Shown: piece after piece, positions 34,826 to 46,800 of the stretch
Layout: each line of letters starts with the position of its first letter
Position numbering within the stretch: position 1 is the stretch's first letter
Assembly: GCF_040958095.1 (NCBI RefSeq)
Contig: NC_091208.1
Location: forward strand, 13,968,970 to 14,032,969
Length of the DNA: 64,000 nucleotides
Source: Procambarus clarkii
Lineage: Eukaryota; Arthropoda; Malacostraca; Decapoda; Cambaridae
Reading direction: 5' to 3'
Position numbers and translations under genes: made by a program
Notes under the pieces: generated by a model
The model's input: the letters and a program-made list of their open reading frames with translations, nothing else
Told to the model about the DNA's origin: nothing
Database searches by the model: none

Positions 34826-37800
34826 TCTCCTGGTGGAGTCCTGGAGTCTCCTGGTGGGAAAGTGTTCTAAAGTTGTATACTTGACTCTCGTGTTTAGGAG
34901 AGTTGTGCCTTAAGCATAGACACTGTGTCTTCCCATATTAACAGGGACTTGATGAAATTAACGTCTAAATGACCCCTCACTTGCTCTAGTGCTCTTGGGA
35001 GGTGGTGATCTTTGTGGTATTTAAATACTCCGAAATTACCATCTCTTTTAAGGGTTTGAGCAGGTGGTGGAGAGGGTTAAGGCGTACCTGTTATGCCAGT
35101 TGCTGGAAGGCTTCTTTGCTGGCTAGGGTTCGAGTCTCCTGGTGGGAAAGTGTTCTAAAGTTGTATACTTGACTCTCGTGTTTAGGAGAGTTGTGCCTTA
35201 AGCATAGACACTGTGTCTTCCCATATTAACAGGGACTTGATGAAATTAACGTCTAAATGGCCCCTCACTTGCTCTAGTGCTCTTGGGAGGTGGTGATCTT
35301 TGTGGTATTTAAATACTCCGAAATTACCATCTCATTTAAGGGTCTGAGCAGGTGGTGGAGAGGGTTAAGGCGTACCTGTTATGCCAGTTGCTGGAAGGCT
35401 TCTGTGCTGGCTAGGGTTCGAGTCTCCTGGTGGGAAAGTGTTCTAAAGTTGTATACTTGACTCTCGTGTTTAGGAGAGTTGTGCCTTAAGCATAGACACT
35501 GTGTCTTCCCATATTAACAGGGACTTGATGAAATTAACGTCTAAATGACCCCTCACTTGCTCTAGTGCTCTTGGGAGGTGGTGATCTTTGTGGTATTTAA
35601 ATACTCCGAAATTACCATCTCTTTTAAGGGTCTGAGCAGGTGGTGGAGAGGGTTAAGGCGTACCTGTTATGCCAGTTGCTGGAAGGCTTCTGTGCTGGCT
35701 AGGGTTCGAGTCTCCTGGTGGGAAAGTGTTCTAAAGTTGTATACTTGACTCTCGTGTTTAGGAGAGTTGTGCCTTAAGCATAGACACTGTGTCTTCCCAT
35801 ATTAACAGGGACTTGATGAAATTAACGTCTAAATGACCCCTCACTTGCTCTAGTGCTCTTGGGAGGTAGTGATCTTTGTGGTATTTAAATACTCCGAAAT
35901 TACCATCTCTTTTAAGGGTCTGAGCAGGTGGTGGAGAGGGTTAAGGCGTACCTGTTATGCCAGTTGCTGGAAGGCTTCTGTGCTGGCTAGGGTTCGAGTC
36001 TCCTGGTGGGAAAGTGTTCTAAAGTTGTATACTTGACTCTCGTGTTTAGGAGAGTTGTGCCTTAAGCATAGACACTGTGTCTTCCCATATTAACAGGGAC
36101 TTTATGAAATTAACGTCTAAATGACCCCTCACTTGCTCTAGTGCTCTTGGGAGGTGGTGATCTTTGTGGTATTTAAATACTACGAAATTACCATATCTTT
36201 TAAGGGTCTGAGCAGGTGGTGGAGAGGGTTAAGGCGTACCTGTTATGCCAGTTGCTGGAAGGCTTCTGTGCTGGCTAGGGTTCGAATCTCCTGGTGGGAA
36301 AGTGTTCTAAAGTTGTATACTTGACTCTCGTGTTTAGGAGAGTTGTGCCTTAAGCATAGACACTGTGTCTTCCCATATTAACAGGGACTTGATGAAATTA
36401 ACGTCTAAATGACCCCTCACTTGCTCTAGTGCTCTTGGGAGGTGGTGATGTTTGTGGTATTTAAATACTCCGAAATTACCATCTCTTTTAAGGGTCTGAG
36501 CAGGTGGTGGAGAGGGTTAAGGCGTACCTGTTATGCCAGTTGCTGGAAGGCTTCTGTGCTGGCTAGGGTTCGAGTCTCCTGGTGGGAAAGTGTTCTAAAG
36601 TTGTATACTTGACTCTCGTGTTTAGGAGAGTTGTGCCTTAAGCATAGACACTGTGTCTTCCCATATTAACAGGGACTTGATGAAATTAACGTCTAAATGA
36701 CCCCTCACTTGCTCTAGTGCTCTTGGGAGGTGGTGATCTTTGTGGTATTTAAATACTACGAAATTACCATATCTTTTAAGGGTCTGAGCAGGTGGTGGAG
36801 AGGGTTAAGGCGTACCTGTTATGCCAGTTGCTGGAAGGCTTCTGTGCTGGCTAGGGTTCGAGTCTCCTGGTGGGAAAGTGTTCTAAAGTTGTATACTTGA
36901 CTCTCGTGTTTAGGAGAGTTGTGCCTTAAGCATAGACACTGTGTCTTCCCATATTAACAGGGACTTGATGAAATTAACGTCTAAATGACCCCTCACTTGC
37001 TCTAGTGCTCTTGGGAGGTGGTGATCTTTGTGGTATTTAAATACTCCGAAATTACCATCTCTTTTAAGGGTCTGAGCAGGTGGTGGAGAGGGTTAAGGCG
37101 TACCTGTTATGCCAGTTGCTGGAAGGCTTCTGTGCTGGCTAGGGTTCGAGTCTCCTGGTGGGAAAGTGTTCTAAAGTTGTATACTTGACTCTCGTGTTTA
37201 GGAGAGTTGTGCCTTAAGCATAGACACTGTGTCTTCCCATATTAACAGGGACTTGATGAAATTAACGTCTAAATGACCCCTCACTTGCTCTAGTGCTCTT
37301 GGGAGGTGGTGATCTTTGTGGTATTTAAATACTCCGAAATTACCATCTCTTTTAAGGGTCTGAGCAGGTGGTGGAGAGGGTTAAGGCGTACCTGTTATGC
37401 CAGTTGCTGGAAGGCTTCTGTGCTGGCTAGGGTTCGAGTCTCCTGGTGGGAAAGTGTTCTAAAGTTGTATACTTGACTCTCGTGTTTAGGAGAGTTGTGC
37501 CTTAAGCATAGACACTGTGTCTTCCCATATTAACAGGGACTTGATGAAATTAACGTCTAAATGGCCCCTCACTTGCTCTAGTGCTCTTGGGAGGTGGTGA
37601 TCTTTGTGGTATTTAAATACTCCGAAATTACCATCTCTTTTAAGGGTCTGAGCAGGTGGTGGAGAGGGTTAAGGCGTACCTGTTATGCCAGTTGCTGGAA
37701 GGCTTCTGTGCTGGCTAGGGTTCGAGTCTCCTGGTGGGAAAGTGTTCTAAAGTTGTATACTTGACTCTCGTGTTTAGGAGAGTTGTGCCTTAAGCATAGA

Positions 37801-40800
37801 CACTGTGTCTTCCCATATTAACAGGGACTTGATTAAATTAACGTCTAAATGACCCCTCACTTGCTCTAGTGCTCTTGGGAGGTGGTGATCTTTGTGGTAT
37901 TTAAATACTCCGAAATTACCATCTCTTTTAAGGGTCTGAGCAGGTGGTGGAGAGGGTTAAGGCGTACCTGTTATGCCAGTTGCTGGAAGGCTTCTGTGCT
38001 GGCTAGGGTTCGAGTCTCCTGGTGGGAAAGTGTTCTAAAGTTGTATACTTGACTCTCGTGTTTAGGAGAGTTGTGTCTTAAGCATAGACACTGTGTCTTC
38101 CCATATTAACAGGGACTTGATGAAATTAACGTCTAAATGACCCCTCACTTGCTCTAGTGCTCTTGGGAGGTGGTGATCTTTGTGGTATTTAAATACTCCG
38201 AAATTACCATCTCTTTTAAGGGTCTGAGCAGGTGGTGGAGAGGGTTAAGGCGTACCTGTTATGCCAGTTGCTGGAAGGCTTCTGTGCTGGCTAGGGTTCG
38301 AGTCTCCTGGTGGGAAAGTGTTCTAAAGTTGTATACTTGACTCTCGTGTTTAGGAGAGTTGTGCCTTAAGCATAGACACTGTGTCTTCCCATATTAACAG
38401 GGACTTGATGAAATTAACGTCTAAATGACCCCTCACTTGCTCTAGTGCTCTTGGGAGGTGGTGATCTTTGTGGTATTTAAATACTCCGAAATTACCATCT
38501 CTTTTAAGGGTCTGAGCAGGTGGTGGAGAGGGTTAAGGCGTACCTGTTATGCCAGTTGCTGGAAGGCTTCTGTGCTGGCTAGGGTTCGAGTCTCCTGGTG
38601 GGAAAGTGTTCTAAAGTTGTATACTTGACTCTCGTGTTTAGGAGAGTTGTGCCTTAAGCATAGACACTGTGTCTTCCCATATTAACAGGGACTTGATGAA
38701 ATTAACGTCTAAATGACCCCTCACTTGCTCTAGTGCTCTTGGGAGGTGGTGATCTTTGTGGTATTTAAATACTCCGAAATTACCATCTCTTTTAAGGGTC
38801 TGAGCAGGTGGTGGAGAGGGTTAAGGCGTACCTGTTATGCCAGTTGCTGGAAGGCTTCTGTGCTGGCTAGGGTTCGAGTCTCCTGGTGGGAAAGTGTTCT
38901 AAAGTTGTATACTTGACTCTCGTGTTTAGGAGAGTTGTGCCTTAAGCATAGACACTGTGTCTTCCCATATTAACAGGGACTTGATGAAATTAACGTCTAA
39001 ATGACCCCTCACTTGCTCTAGTGCTCTTGGGAGGTGGTGATCTTTGTGGTATTTAAATACTCCGAAATTACCATCTCTTTTAAGGGTCTGAGCAGGTGGT
39101 GGAGAGGGTTAAGGCGTACCTGTTATGCCAGTTGCTGGAAGGCTTCTGTGCTGGCTAGGGTTCGAGTCTCCTGGTGGGAAAGTGTTCTAAAGTTGTATAC
39201 TTGACTCTCGTGTTTAGGAGAGTTGTGCCTTAAGCATAGACACTGTGTCTTCCCATATTAACAGGGACTTGATGAAATTAACGTCTAAATGACCCCTCAC
39301 TTGCTCTAGTGCTCTTGGGAGGTGGTGATCTTTGTGGTATTTAAATACTCCGAAATTACCATCTCTTTTAAGGGTCTGAGCAGGTGGTGGAGAGGGTTAA
39401 GGCGTACCTGTTATGCCAGTTGCTGGAAGGCTTCTGTGCTGGCTAGGGTTCGAGTCTCCTGGTGGGAAAGTGTTCTAAAGTTGTATACTTGACTCTCGTG
39501 TTTAGGAGAGTTGTGCCTTAAGCATAGACACTGTGTCTTCCCATATTAACAGGGACTTGATGAAATTAACGTCTAAATGACCCCTCACTTGCTCTAGTGC
39601 TCTTGGGAGGTGGTGATCTTTGTGGTATTTAAATACTCCGAAATTACCATCTCTTTTAAGGGTCTGAGCAGGTGGTGGAGAGGGTTAAGGCGTACCTGTT
39701 ATGCCAGTTGCTGGAAGGCTTCTGTGCTGGCTAGGGTTCGAGTCTCCTGGTGGGAAAGTGTTCTAAAGTTGTATACTTGACTCTCGTGTTTAGGAGAGTT
39801 GTGCCTTAAGCATAGATACTGCGTCTTCCCATATTAACAGGGACTTAATGAACTTAACGTCTAAATGACCCCTCACTTGCTCTAGTGCTCTTGGGAGGTG
39901 GTGATCTTTGTGGTATTTAAATACTCCGAAATTACCATCTCTTTTAAGGGTCTGAGCAGGTGGTGGAGAGGGTTAAGGCGTACCTGTTATGCCAGTTGCT
40001 GGAAGGCTTCTGTGCTGGCTAGGGTTCGAGTCTCCTGGTGGGAAAGTGTTCTAAAGTTGTATACTTGACTCTCGTGTTTAGGAGAGTTGTGCCTTAAGCA
40101 TAGACACTGTGTCTTCCCATATTAACAGGGACTTGATGAAATTAACGTCTAAATGACCCCTCACTTGCTCTAGTGCTCTTGGGAGGTGGTGATCTTTGTG
40201 GTATTTAAATACTCCGAAATTACCATCTCTTTTAAGGGTCTGAGCAGGTGGTGGAGAGGGTTAAGGCGTACCTGTTATGCCAGTTGCTGGAAGGCTTCTG
40301 TGCTGGCTAGGGTTCGAGTCTCCTGGTGGGAAAGTGTTCTAAAGTTGTATACTTGACTCTCGTGTTTAGGAGAGTTGTGCCTTAAGCATAGACACTGTGT
40401 CTTCCCATATTAACAGGGACTTGATGAAATTAACGTCTAAATGACCCCTCACTTGCTCTAGTGCTCTTGGGAGGTGGTGATCTTTGTGGTATTTAAATAC
40501 TCCGAAATTACCATCTCTTTTAAGGGTCTGAGCAGGTGGTGGAGAGGGTTAAGGCGTACCTGTTATGCCAGTTGCTGGAAGGCTTCTGTGCTGGCTAGGG
40601 TTCGAGTCTCCTGGTGGGAAAGTGTTCTAAAGTTGTATACTTGACTCTCGTGTTTAGGAGAGTTGTGCCTTAAGCATAGACACTGTGTCTTCCCATATTA
40701 ACAGGGACTTGATGAAATTAACGTCTAAATGACCCCTCACTTGCTCTAGTGCTCTTGGGAGGTGGTGATCTTTGTGGTATTTAAATACTCCGAAATTACC

Positions 40801-43800
40801 ATCTCTTTTAAGGGTCTGAGCAGGTGGTGGAGAGGGTTAAGGCGTACCTGTTATGCCAGTTGCTGGAAGGCTTCTGTGCTGGCTAGGGTTCGAGTCTCCT
40901 GGTGGGAAAGTGTTCTAAAGTTGTATACTTGACTCTCGTGTTGAGGAGAGTTGTGCCTTAAGCATAGACACTGTGTCTTCCCATATTAACAGGGACTTGA
41001 TGAAATTAACGTCTAAATGACCCCTCACTTGATCTAGTGCTCTTGGGAGGTGGTGATCTTTGTGGTATTTAAATACTCCGAAATTACCATCTCTTTTAAG
41101 GGTTTGAGCAGGTGGTGGAGAGGGTTAAGGCATACCTGTTATGCCAGTTGCTGGAAGGCTTCTTTGCTGGCTAGGGTTCGAGTCTCCTGGTGGGAAAGTG
41201 TTCTAAAGTTGTATACTTGACTCTCGTGTTTAGGAGAGTTGTGCCTTAAGCATAGACACTGTGTCTTCCCATATTAACAGGGACTTGATGAAATTAACGT
41301 CTAAATGGCCCCTCACTTGCTCTAGTGCTCTTGGGAGGTGTTGATCTTTGTGGTATTTAAATACTCCGAAATTACCATCTCATTTAAGGGTCTGAGCAGG
41401 TGGTGGAGAGGGTTAAGGCGTACCTGTTATGCCAGTTGCTGGAAGGCTTCTGTGCTGGCTAGGGTTCGAGTCTCCTGGTGGGAAAGTGTTCTAAAGTTGT
41501 ATACTTGACTCTCGTGTTTAGGAGAGTTGTGCCTTAAGCATAGACACTGTGTCTTCCCATATTAACAGGGACTTGATGAAATTAATGTCTAAATGACCCC
41601 TCACTTGCTCTAGTGCTCTTGGGAGGTGGTGATCTTTGTGGTATTTAAATACTCCGAAATTACCATCTCTTTTAAGGGTCTGAGCAGGTGGTGGAGAGGG
41701 TTAAGGCGTACCTGTTATGCCAGTTGCTGGAAGGCTTCTGTGCTGGCTAGGGTTCGAGTCTCCTGGTGGGAAAGTGTTCTAAAGTTGTATACTTGACTCT
41801 CGTGTTTAGGAGAGTTGTGCCTTAAGCATAGACACTGTGTCTTCCCATATTAACAGGGACTTGATGAAATTAACGTCTAAATGACCCCTCACTTGCTCTA
41901 GTGCTCTTGGGAGGTGGTGATCTTTGTGGTATTTAAATACTCCGAAATTACCATCTCTTTTAAGAGTCTGAGCAGGTGGTGGAGAGGGTTAAGGCGTACC
42001 TGTTATGCCAGTTGCTGGAAGGCTTCTGTGCTGGCTAGGGTTCGAGTCTCCTGGTGGGAAAGTGTTCTAAAGTTGTATACTTGACTCTCGTGTTTAGGAG
42101 AGTTGTGCCTTAAGCATAGACACTGTGTCTTCCCATATTAACAGGGACTTGATGAAATTAACGTCTAAATGACCCCTCACTTGCTCTAGTGCTCTTGGGA
42201 GGTGGTGATCTTTGTGGTATTTAAATACTACGAAATTACCATATCTTTTAAGGGTCTGAGCAGGTGGTGGAGAGGGTTAAGGCGTACCTGTTATGCCAGT
42301 TGCTGGAAGGCTTCTGTGCTGGCTAGGGTTCGAGTCTCCTGGTGGGAAAGTGTTCTAAAGTTGTATACTTGACTCTCGTGTTTAGGAGAGTTGTGCCTTA
42401 AGCATAGACACTGTGTCTTCCCATATTAACAGGGACTTGATGAAATTAACGTCTAAATGACCCCTCACTTGCTCTAGTGCTCTTGGGAGGTGGTGATCTT
42501 TGTGGTATTTAAATACTCCGAAATTACCATCTCTTTTAAGGGTCTGAGCAGGTGGTGGAGAGGGTTAAGGCGTACCTGTTATGCCAGTTGCTGGAAGGCT
42601 TCTGTGCTGGCTAGGGTTCGAGTCTCCTGGTGGGAAAGTGTTCTAAAGTTGTATACTTGACTCTCGTGTTTAGGAGAGTTGTGCCTTAAGCATAGACACT
42701 GTGTCTTCCCATATTAACAGGGACTTGATGAAATTAACGTCTAAATGACCCCTCACTTGCTCTAGTGCTCTTGGGAGGTGGTGATCTTTGTGGTATTTAA
42801 ATACTCCGAAATTACCATCTCTTTTAAGGGTCTGAGCAGGTGGTGGAGAGGGTTAAGGCGTACCTGTTATGCCAGTTGCTGGAAGGCTTCTGTGCTGGCT
42901 AGGGTTCGAGTCTCCTGGTGGGAAAGTGTTCTAAAGTTGTATACTTGACTCTCGTGTTTAGGAGAGTTGTGCCTTAAGCATAGACACTGTGTCTTCCCAT
43001 ATTAACAGGGACTTGATGAAATTAACGTCTAAATGACCCCTCACTTGCTCTAGTGCTCTTGGGAGGTGGTGATCTTTGTGGTATTTAAATACTCCGAAAT
43101 TACCATCTCTTTTAAGGGTCTGAGCAGGTGGTGGAGAGGGTTAAGGCGTACCTGTTATGCCAGTTGCTGGAAGGCTTCTGTGCTGGCTAGGGTTCGAGTC
43201 TCCTGGTGGGAAAGTGTTCTAAAGTTGTATACTTGACTCTCGTGTTTAGGAGAGTTGTGCCTTAAGCATAGACACTGTGTCTTCCCATATTAACAGGGAC
43301 TTGATGAAATTAACGTCTAAATGACCCCTCACTTGCTCTAGTGCTCTTGGGAGGTGGTGATCTTTGTGGTATTTAAATACTCCGAAATTACCATCTCTTT
43401 TAAGGGTCTGAGCAGGTGGTGGAGAGGGTTAAGGCGTACCTGTTATGCCAGTTGCTGGAAGGCTTCTGTGCTGGCTAGGGTTCGAGTCTCCTGGTGGGAA
43501 AGTGTTCTAAAGTTGTATACTTGACTCTCGTGTTTAGGAGAGTTGTGCCTTAAGCATAGACACTGTGTCTTCCCATATTAACAGGGACTTGATGAAATTA
43601 ACGTCTAAATGACCCCTCACTTGCTCTAGTGCTCTTGGGAGGTGGTGATCTTTGTGGTATTTAAATACTCCGAAATTACCATCTCTTTTAAGGGTCTGAG
43701 CAGGTGGTGGAGAGGGTTAAGGCGTACCTGTTATGCCAGTTGCTGGAAGGCTTCTGTGCTGGCTAGGGTTCGAGTCTCCTGGTGGGAAAGTGTTCTAAAG

Positions 43801-46800
43801 TTGTATACTTGACTCTCGTGTTTAGGAGAGTTGTGCCTTAAGCATAGACACTGTGTCTTCCCATATTAACAGGGACTTGATGAAATTAACGTCTAAATGA
43901 CCCCTCACTTGCTCTAGTGCTCTTGGGAGGTGGTGATCTTTGTGGTATTTAAATACTCCGAAATTACCATCTCTTTTAAGGGTCTGAGCAGGTGGTGGAG
44001 AGGGTTAAGGCGTACCTGTTATGCCAGTTGCTGGAAGGCTTCTGTGCTGGCTAGGGTTCGAGTCTCCTGGTGGGAAAGTGTTCTAAAGTTGTATACTTGA
44101 CTCTCGTGTTTAGGAGAGTTGTGCCTTAAGCATAGATACTGCGTCTTCCCATATTAACAGGGACTTAATGAAATTAACGTCTAAATGACCCCTCACTTGC
44201 TCTAGTGCTCTTGGGAGGTGGTGATCTTTGTGGTATTTAAATACTCCGAAATTACCATCTCTTTTAAGGGTCTGAGCAGGTGGTGGAGAGGGTTAAGGCG
44301 TACCTGTTATGCCAGTTGCTGGAAGGCTTCTGTGCTGGCTAGGGTTCGAGTCTCCTGGTGGGAAAGTGTTCTAAAGTTGTATACTTGACTCTCGTGTTTA
44401 GGAGAGTTGTGCCTTAAGCATAGACACTGTGTCTTCCCATATTAACAGGGACTTGATGAAATTAACGTCTAAATGACCCCTCACTTGCTCTAGTGCTCTT
44501 GGGAGGTGGTGATCTTTGTGGTATTTAAATACTCCGAAATTACCATCTCTTTTAAGGGTCTGAGCAGGTGGTGGAGAGGGTTAAGGCGTACCTGTTATGC
44601 CAGTTGCTGGAAGGCTTCTGTGCTGGCTAGGGTTCGAGTCTCCTGGTGGGAAAGTGTTCTAAAGTTGTATACTTGACTCTCGTGTTTAGGAGAGTTGTGC
44701 CTTAAGCATAGACACTGTGTCTTCCCATATTAACAGGGACTTGATGAAATTAACGTCTAAATGACCCCTCACTTGCTCTAGTGCTCTTGGGAGGTGGTGA
44801 TCTTTGTGGTATTTAAATACTCCTGAAATTACCATCTCTTTTAAGGGTCTGAGCAGGTGGTGGAGAGGGTTAAGGCGTACCTGTTATGCCAGTTGCTGGA
44901 AGGCTTCTGTGCTGGCTAGGGTTCGAGTCTCCTGGTGGGAAAGTGTTCTAAAGTTGTATACTTGACTCTCGTGTTTAGGAGAGTTGTGCCTTAAGCATAG
45001 ACACTGTGTCTTCCCATATTAACAGGGACTTGATGAAATTAACGTCTAAATGACCCCTCACTTGCTCTAGTGCTCTTGGGAGGTGGTGATCTTTGTGGTA
45101 TTTAAATACTCCGAAATTACCATCTCTTTTAAGGGTCTGAGCAGGTGGTGGAGAGGGTTAAGGCGTACCTGTTATGCCAGTTGCTGGAAGGCTTCTGTGC
45201 TGGCTAGGGTTCGAGTCTCCTGGTGGGAAAGTGTTCTAAAGTTGTATACTTGACTCTCGTGTTGAGGAGAGTTGTGCCTTAAGCATAGACACTGTGTCTT
45301 CCCATATTAACAGGGACTTGATGAAATTAACGTCTAAATGACCCCTCACTTGATCTAGTGCTCTTGGGAGGTGGTGATCTTTGTGGTATTTAAATACTCC
45401 GAAATTACCATCTCTTTTAAGGGTTTGAGCAGGTGGTGGAGAGGGTTAAGGCATACCTGTTATGCCAGTTGCTGGAAGGCTTCTTTGCTGGCTAGGGTTC
45501 GAGTCTCCTGGTGGGAAAGTGTTCTAAAGTTGTATACTTGACTCTCGTGTTTAGGAGAGTTGTGCCTTAAGCATAGACACTGTGTCTTCCCATATTAACA
45601 GGGACTTGATGAAATTAACGTCTAAATGGCCCCTCACTTGCTCTAGTGCTCTTGGGAGGTGTTGATCTTTGTGGTATTTAAATACTCCGAAATTACCATC
45701 TCATTTAAGGGTCTGAGCAGGTGGTGGAGAGGGTTAAGGCGTACCTGTTATGCCAGTTGCTGGAAGGCTTCTGTGCTGGCTAGGGTTCGAGTCTCCTGGT
45801 GGGAAAGTGTTCTAAAGTTGTATACTTGACTCTCGTGTTTAGGAGAGTTGTGCCTTAAGCATAGACACTGTGTCTTCCCATATTAACAGGGACTTGATGA
45901 AATTAATGTCTAAATGACCCCTCACTTGCTCTAGTGCTCTTGGGAGGTGGTGATCTTTGTGGTATTTAAATACTCCGAAATTACCATCTCTTTTAAGGGT
46001 CTGAGCAGGTGGTGGAGAGGGTTAAGGCGTACCTGTTATGCCAGTTGCTGGAAGGCTTCTGTGCTGGCTAGGGTTCGAGTCTCCTGGTGGGAAAGTGTTC
46101 TAAAGTTGTATACTTGACTCTCGTGTTTAGGAGAGTTGTGCCTTAAGCATAGACACTGTGTCTTCCCATATTAACAGGGACTTGATGAAATTAACGTCTA
46201 AATGACCCCTCACTTGCTCTAGTGCTCTTGGGAGGTGGTGATCTTTGTGGTATTTAAATACTCCGAAATTACCATCTCTTTTAAGAGTCTGAGCAGGTGG
46301 TGGAGAGGGTTAAGGCGTACCTGTTATGCCAGTTGCTGGAAGGCTTCTGTGCTGGCTAGGGTTCGAGTCTCCTGGTGGGAAAGTGTTCTAAAGTTGTATA
46401 CTTGACTCTCGTGTTTAGGAGAGTTGTGCCTTAAGCATAGACACTGTGTCTTCCCATATTAACAGGGACTTGATGAAATTAACGTCTAAATGACCCCTCA
46501 CTTGCTCTAGTGCTCTTGGGAGGTGGTGATCTTTGTGGTATTTAAATACTACAAAATTACCATATCTTTTAAGGGTCTGAGCAGGTGGTGGAGAGGGTTA
46601 AGGCGTACCTGTTATGCCAGTTGCTGGAAGGCTTCTGTGCTGGCTAGGGTTCGAGTCTCCTGGTGGGAAAGTGTTCTAAAGTTGTATACTTGACTCTCGT
46701 GTTTAGGAGAGTTGTGCCTTAAGCATAGACACTGTGTCTTCCCATATTAACAGGGACTTGATGAAATTAACGTCTAAATGACCCCTCACTTGCTCTAGTG

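Noticed and set aside
34847..35135. Hammerhead ribozyme in the 288-bp monomer (retrozyme-like)
   Set aside because: CTTGATGAAATTAACGTC resembles the first core box, but no GAAAC with a closing stem III and cleavage site follows on either strand.
35065..35160. A functional tRNA gene in each satellite monomer
   Set aside because: A and B boxes are present, but I could not form a proper acceptor stem and T-stem cloverleaf; SINE-like is the safer call.
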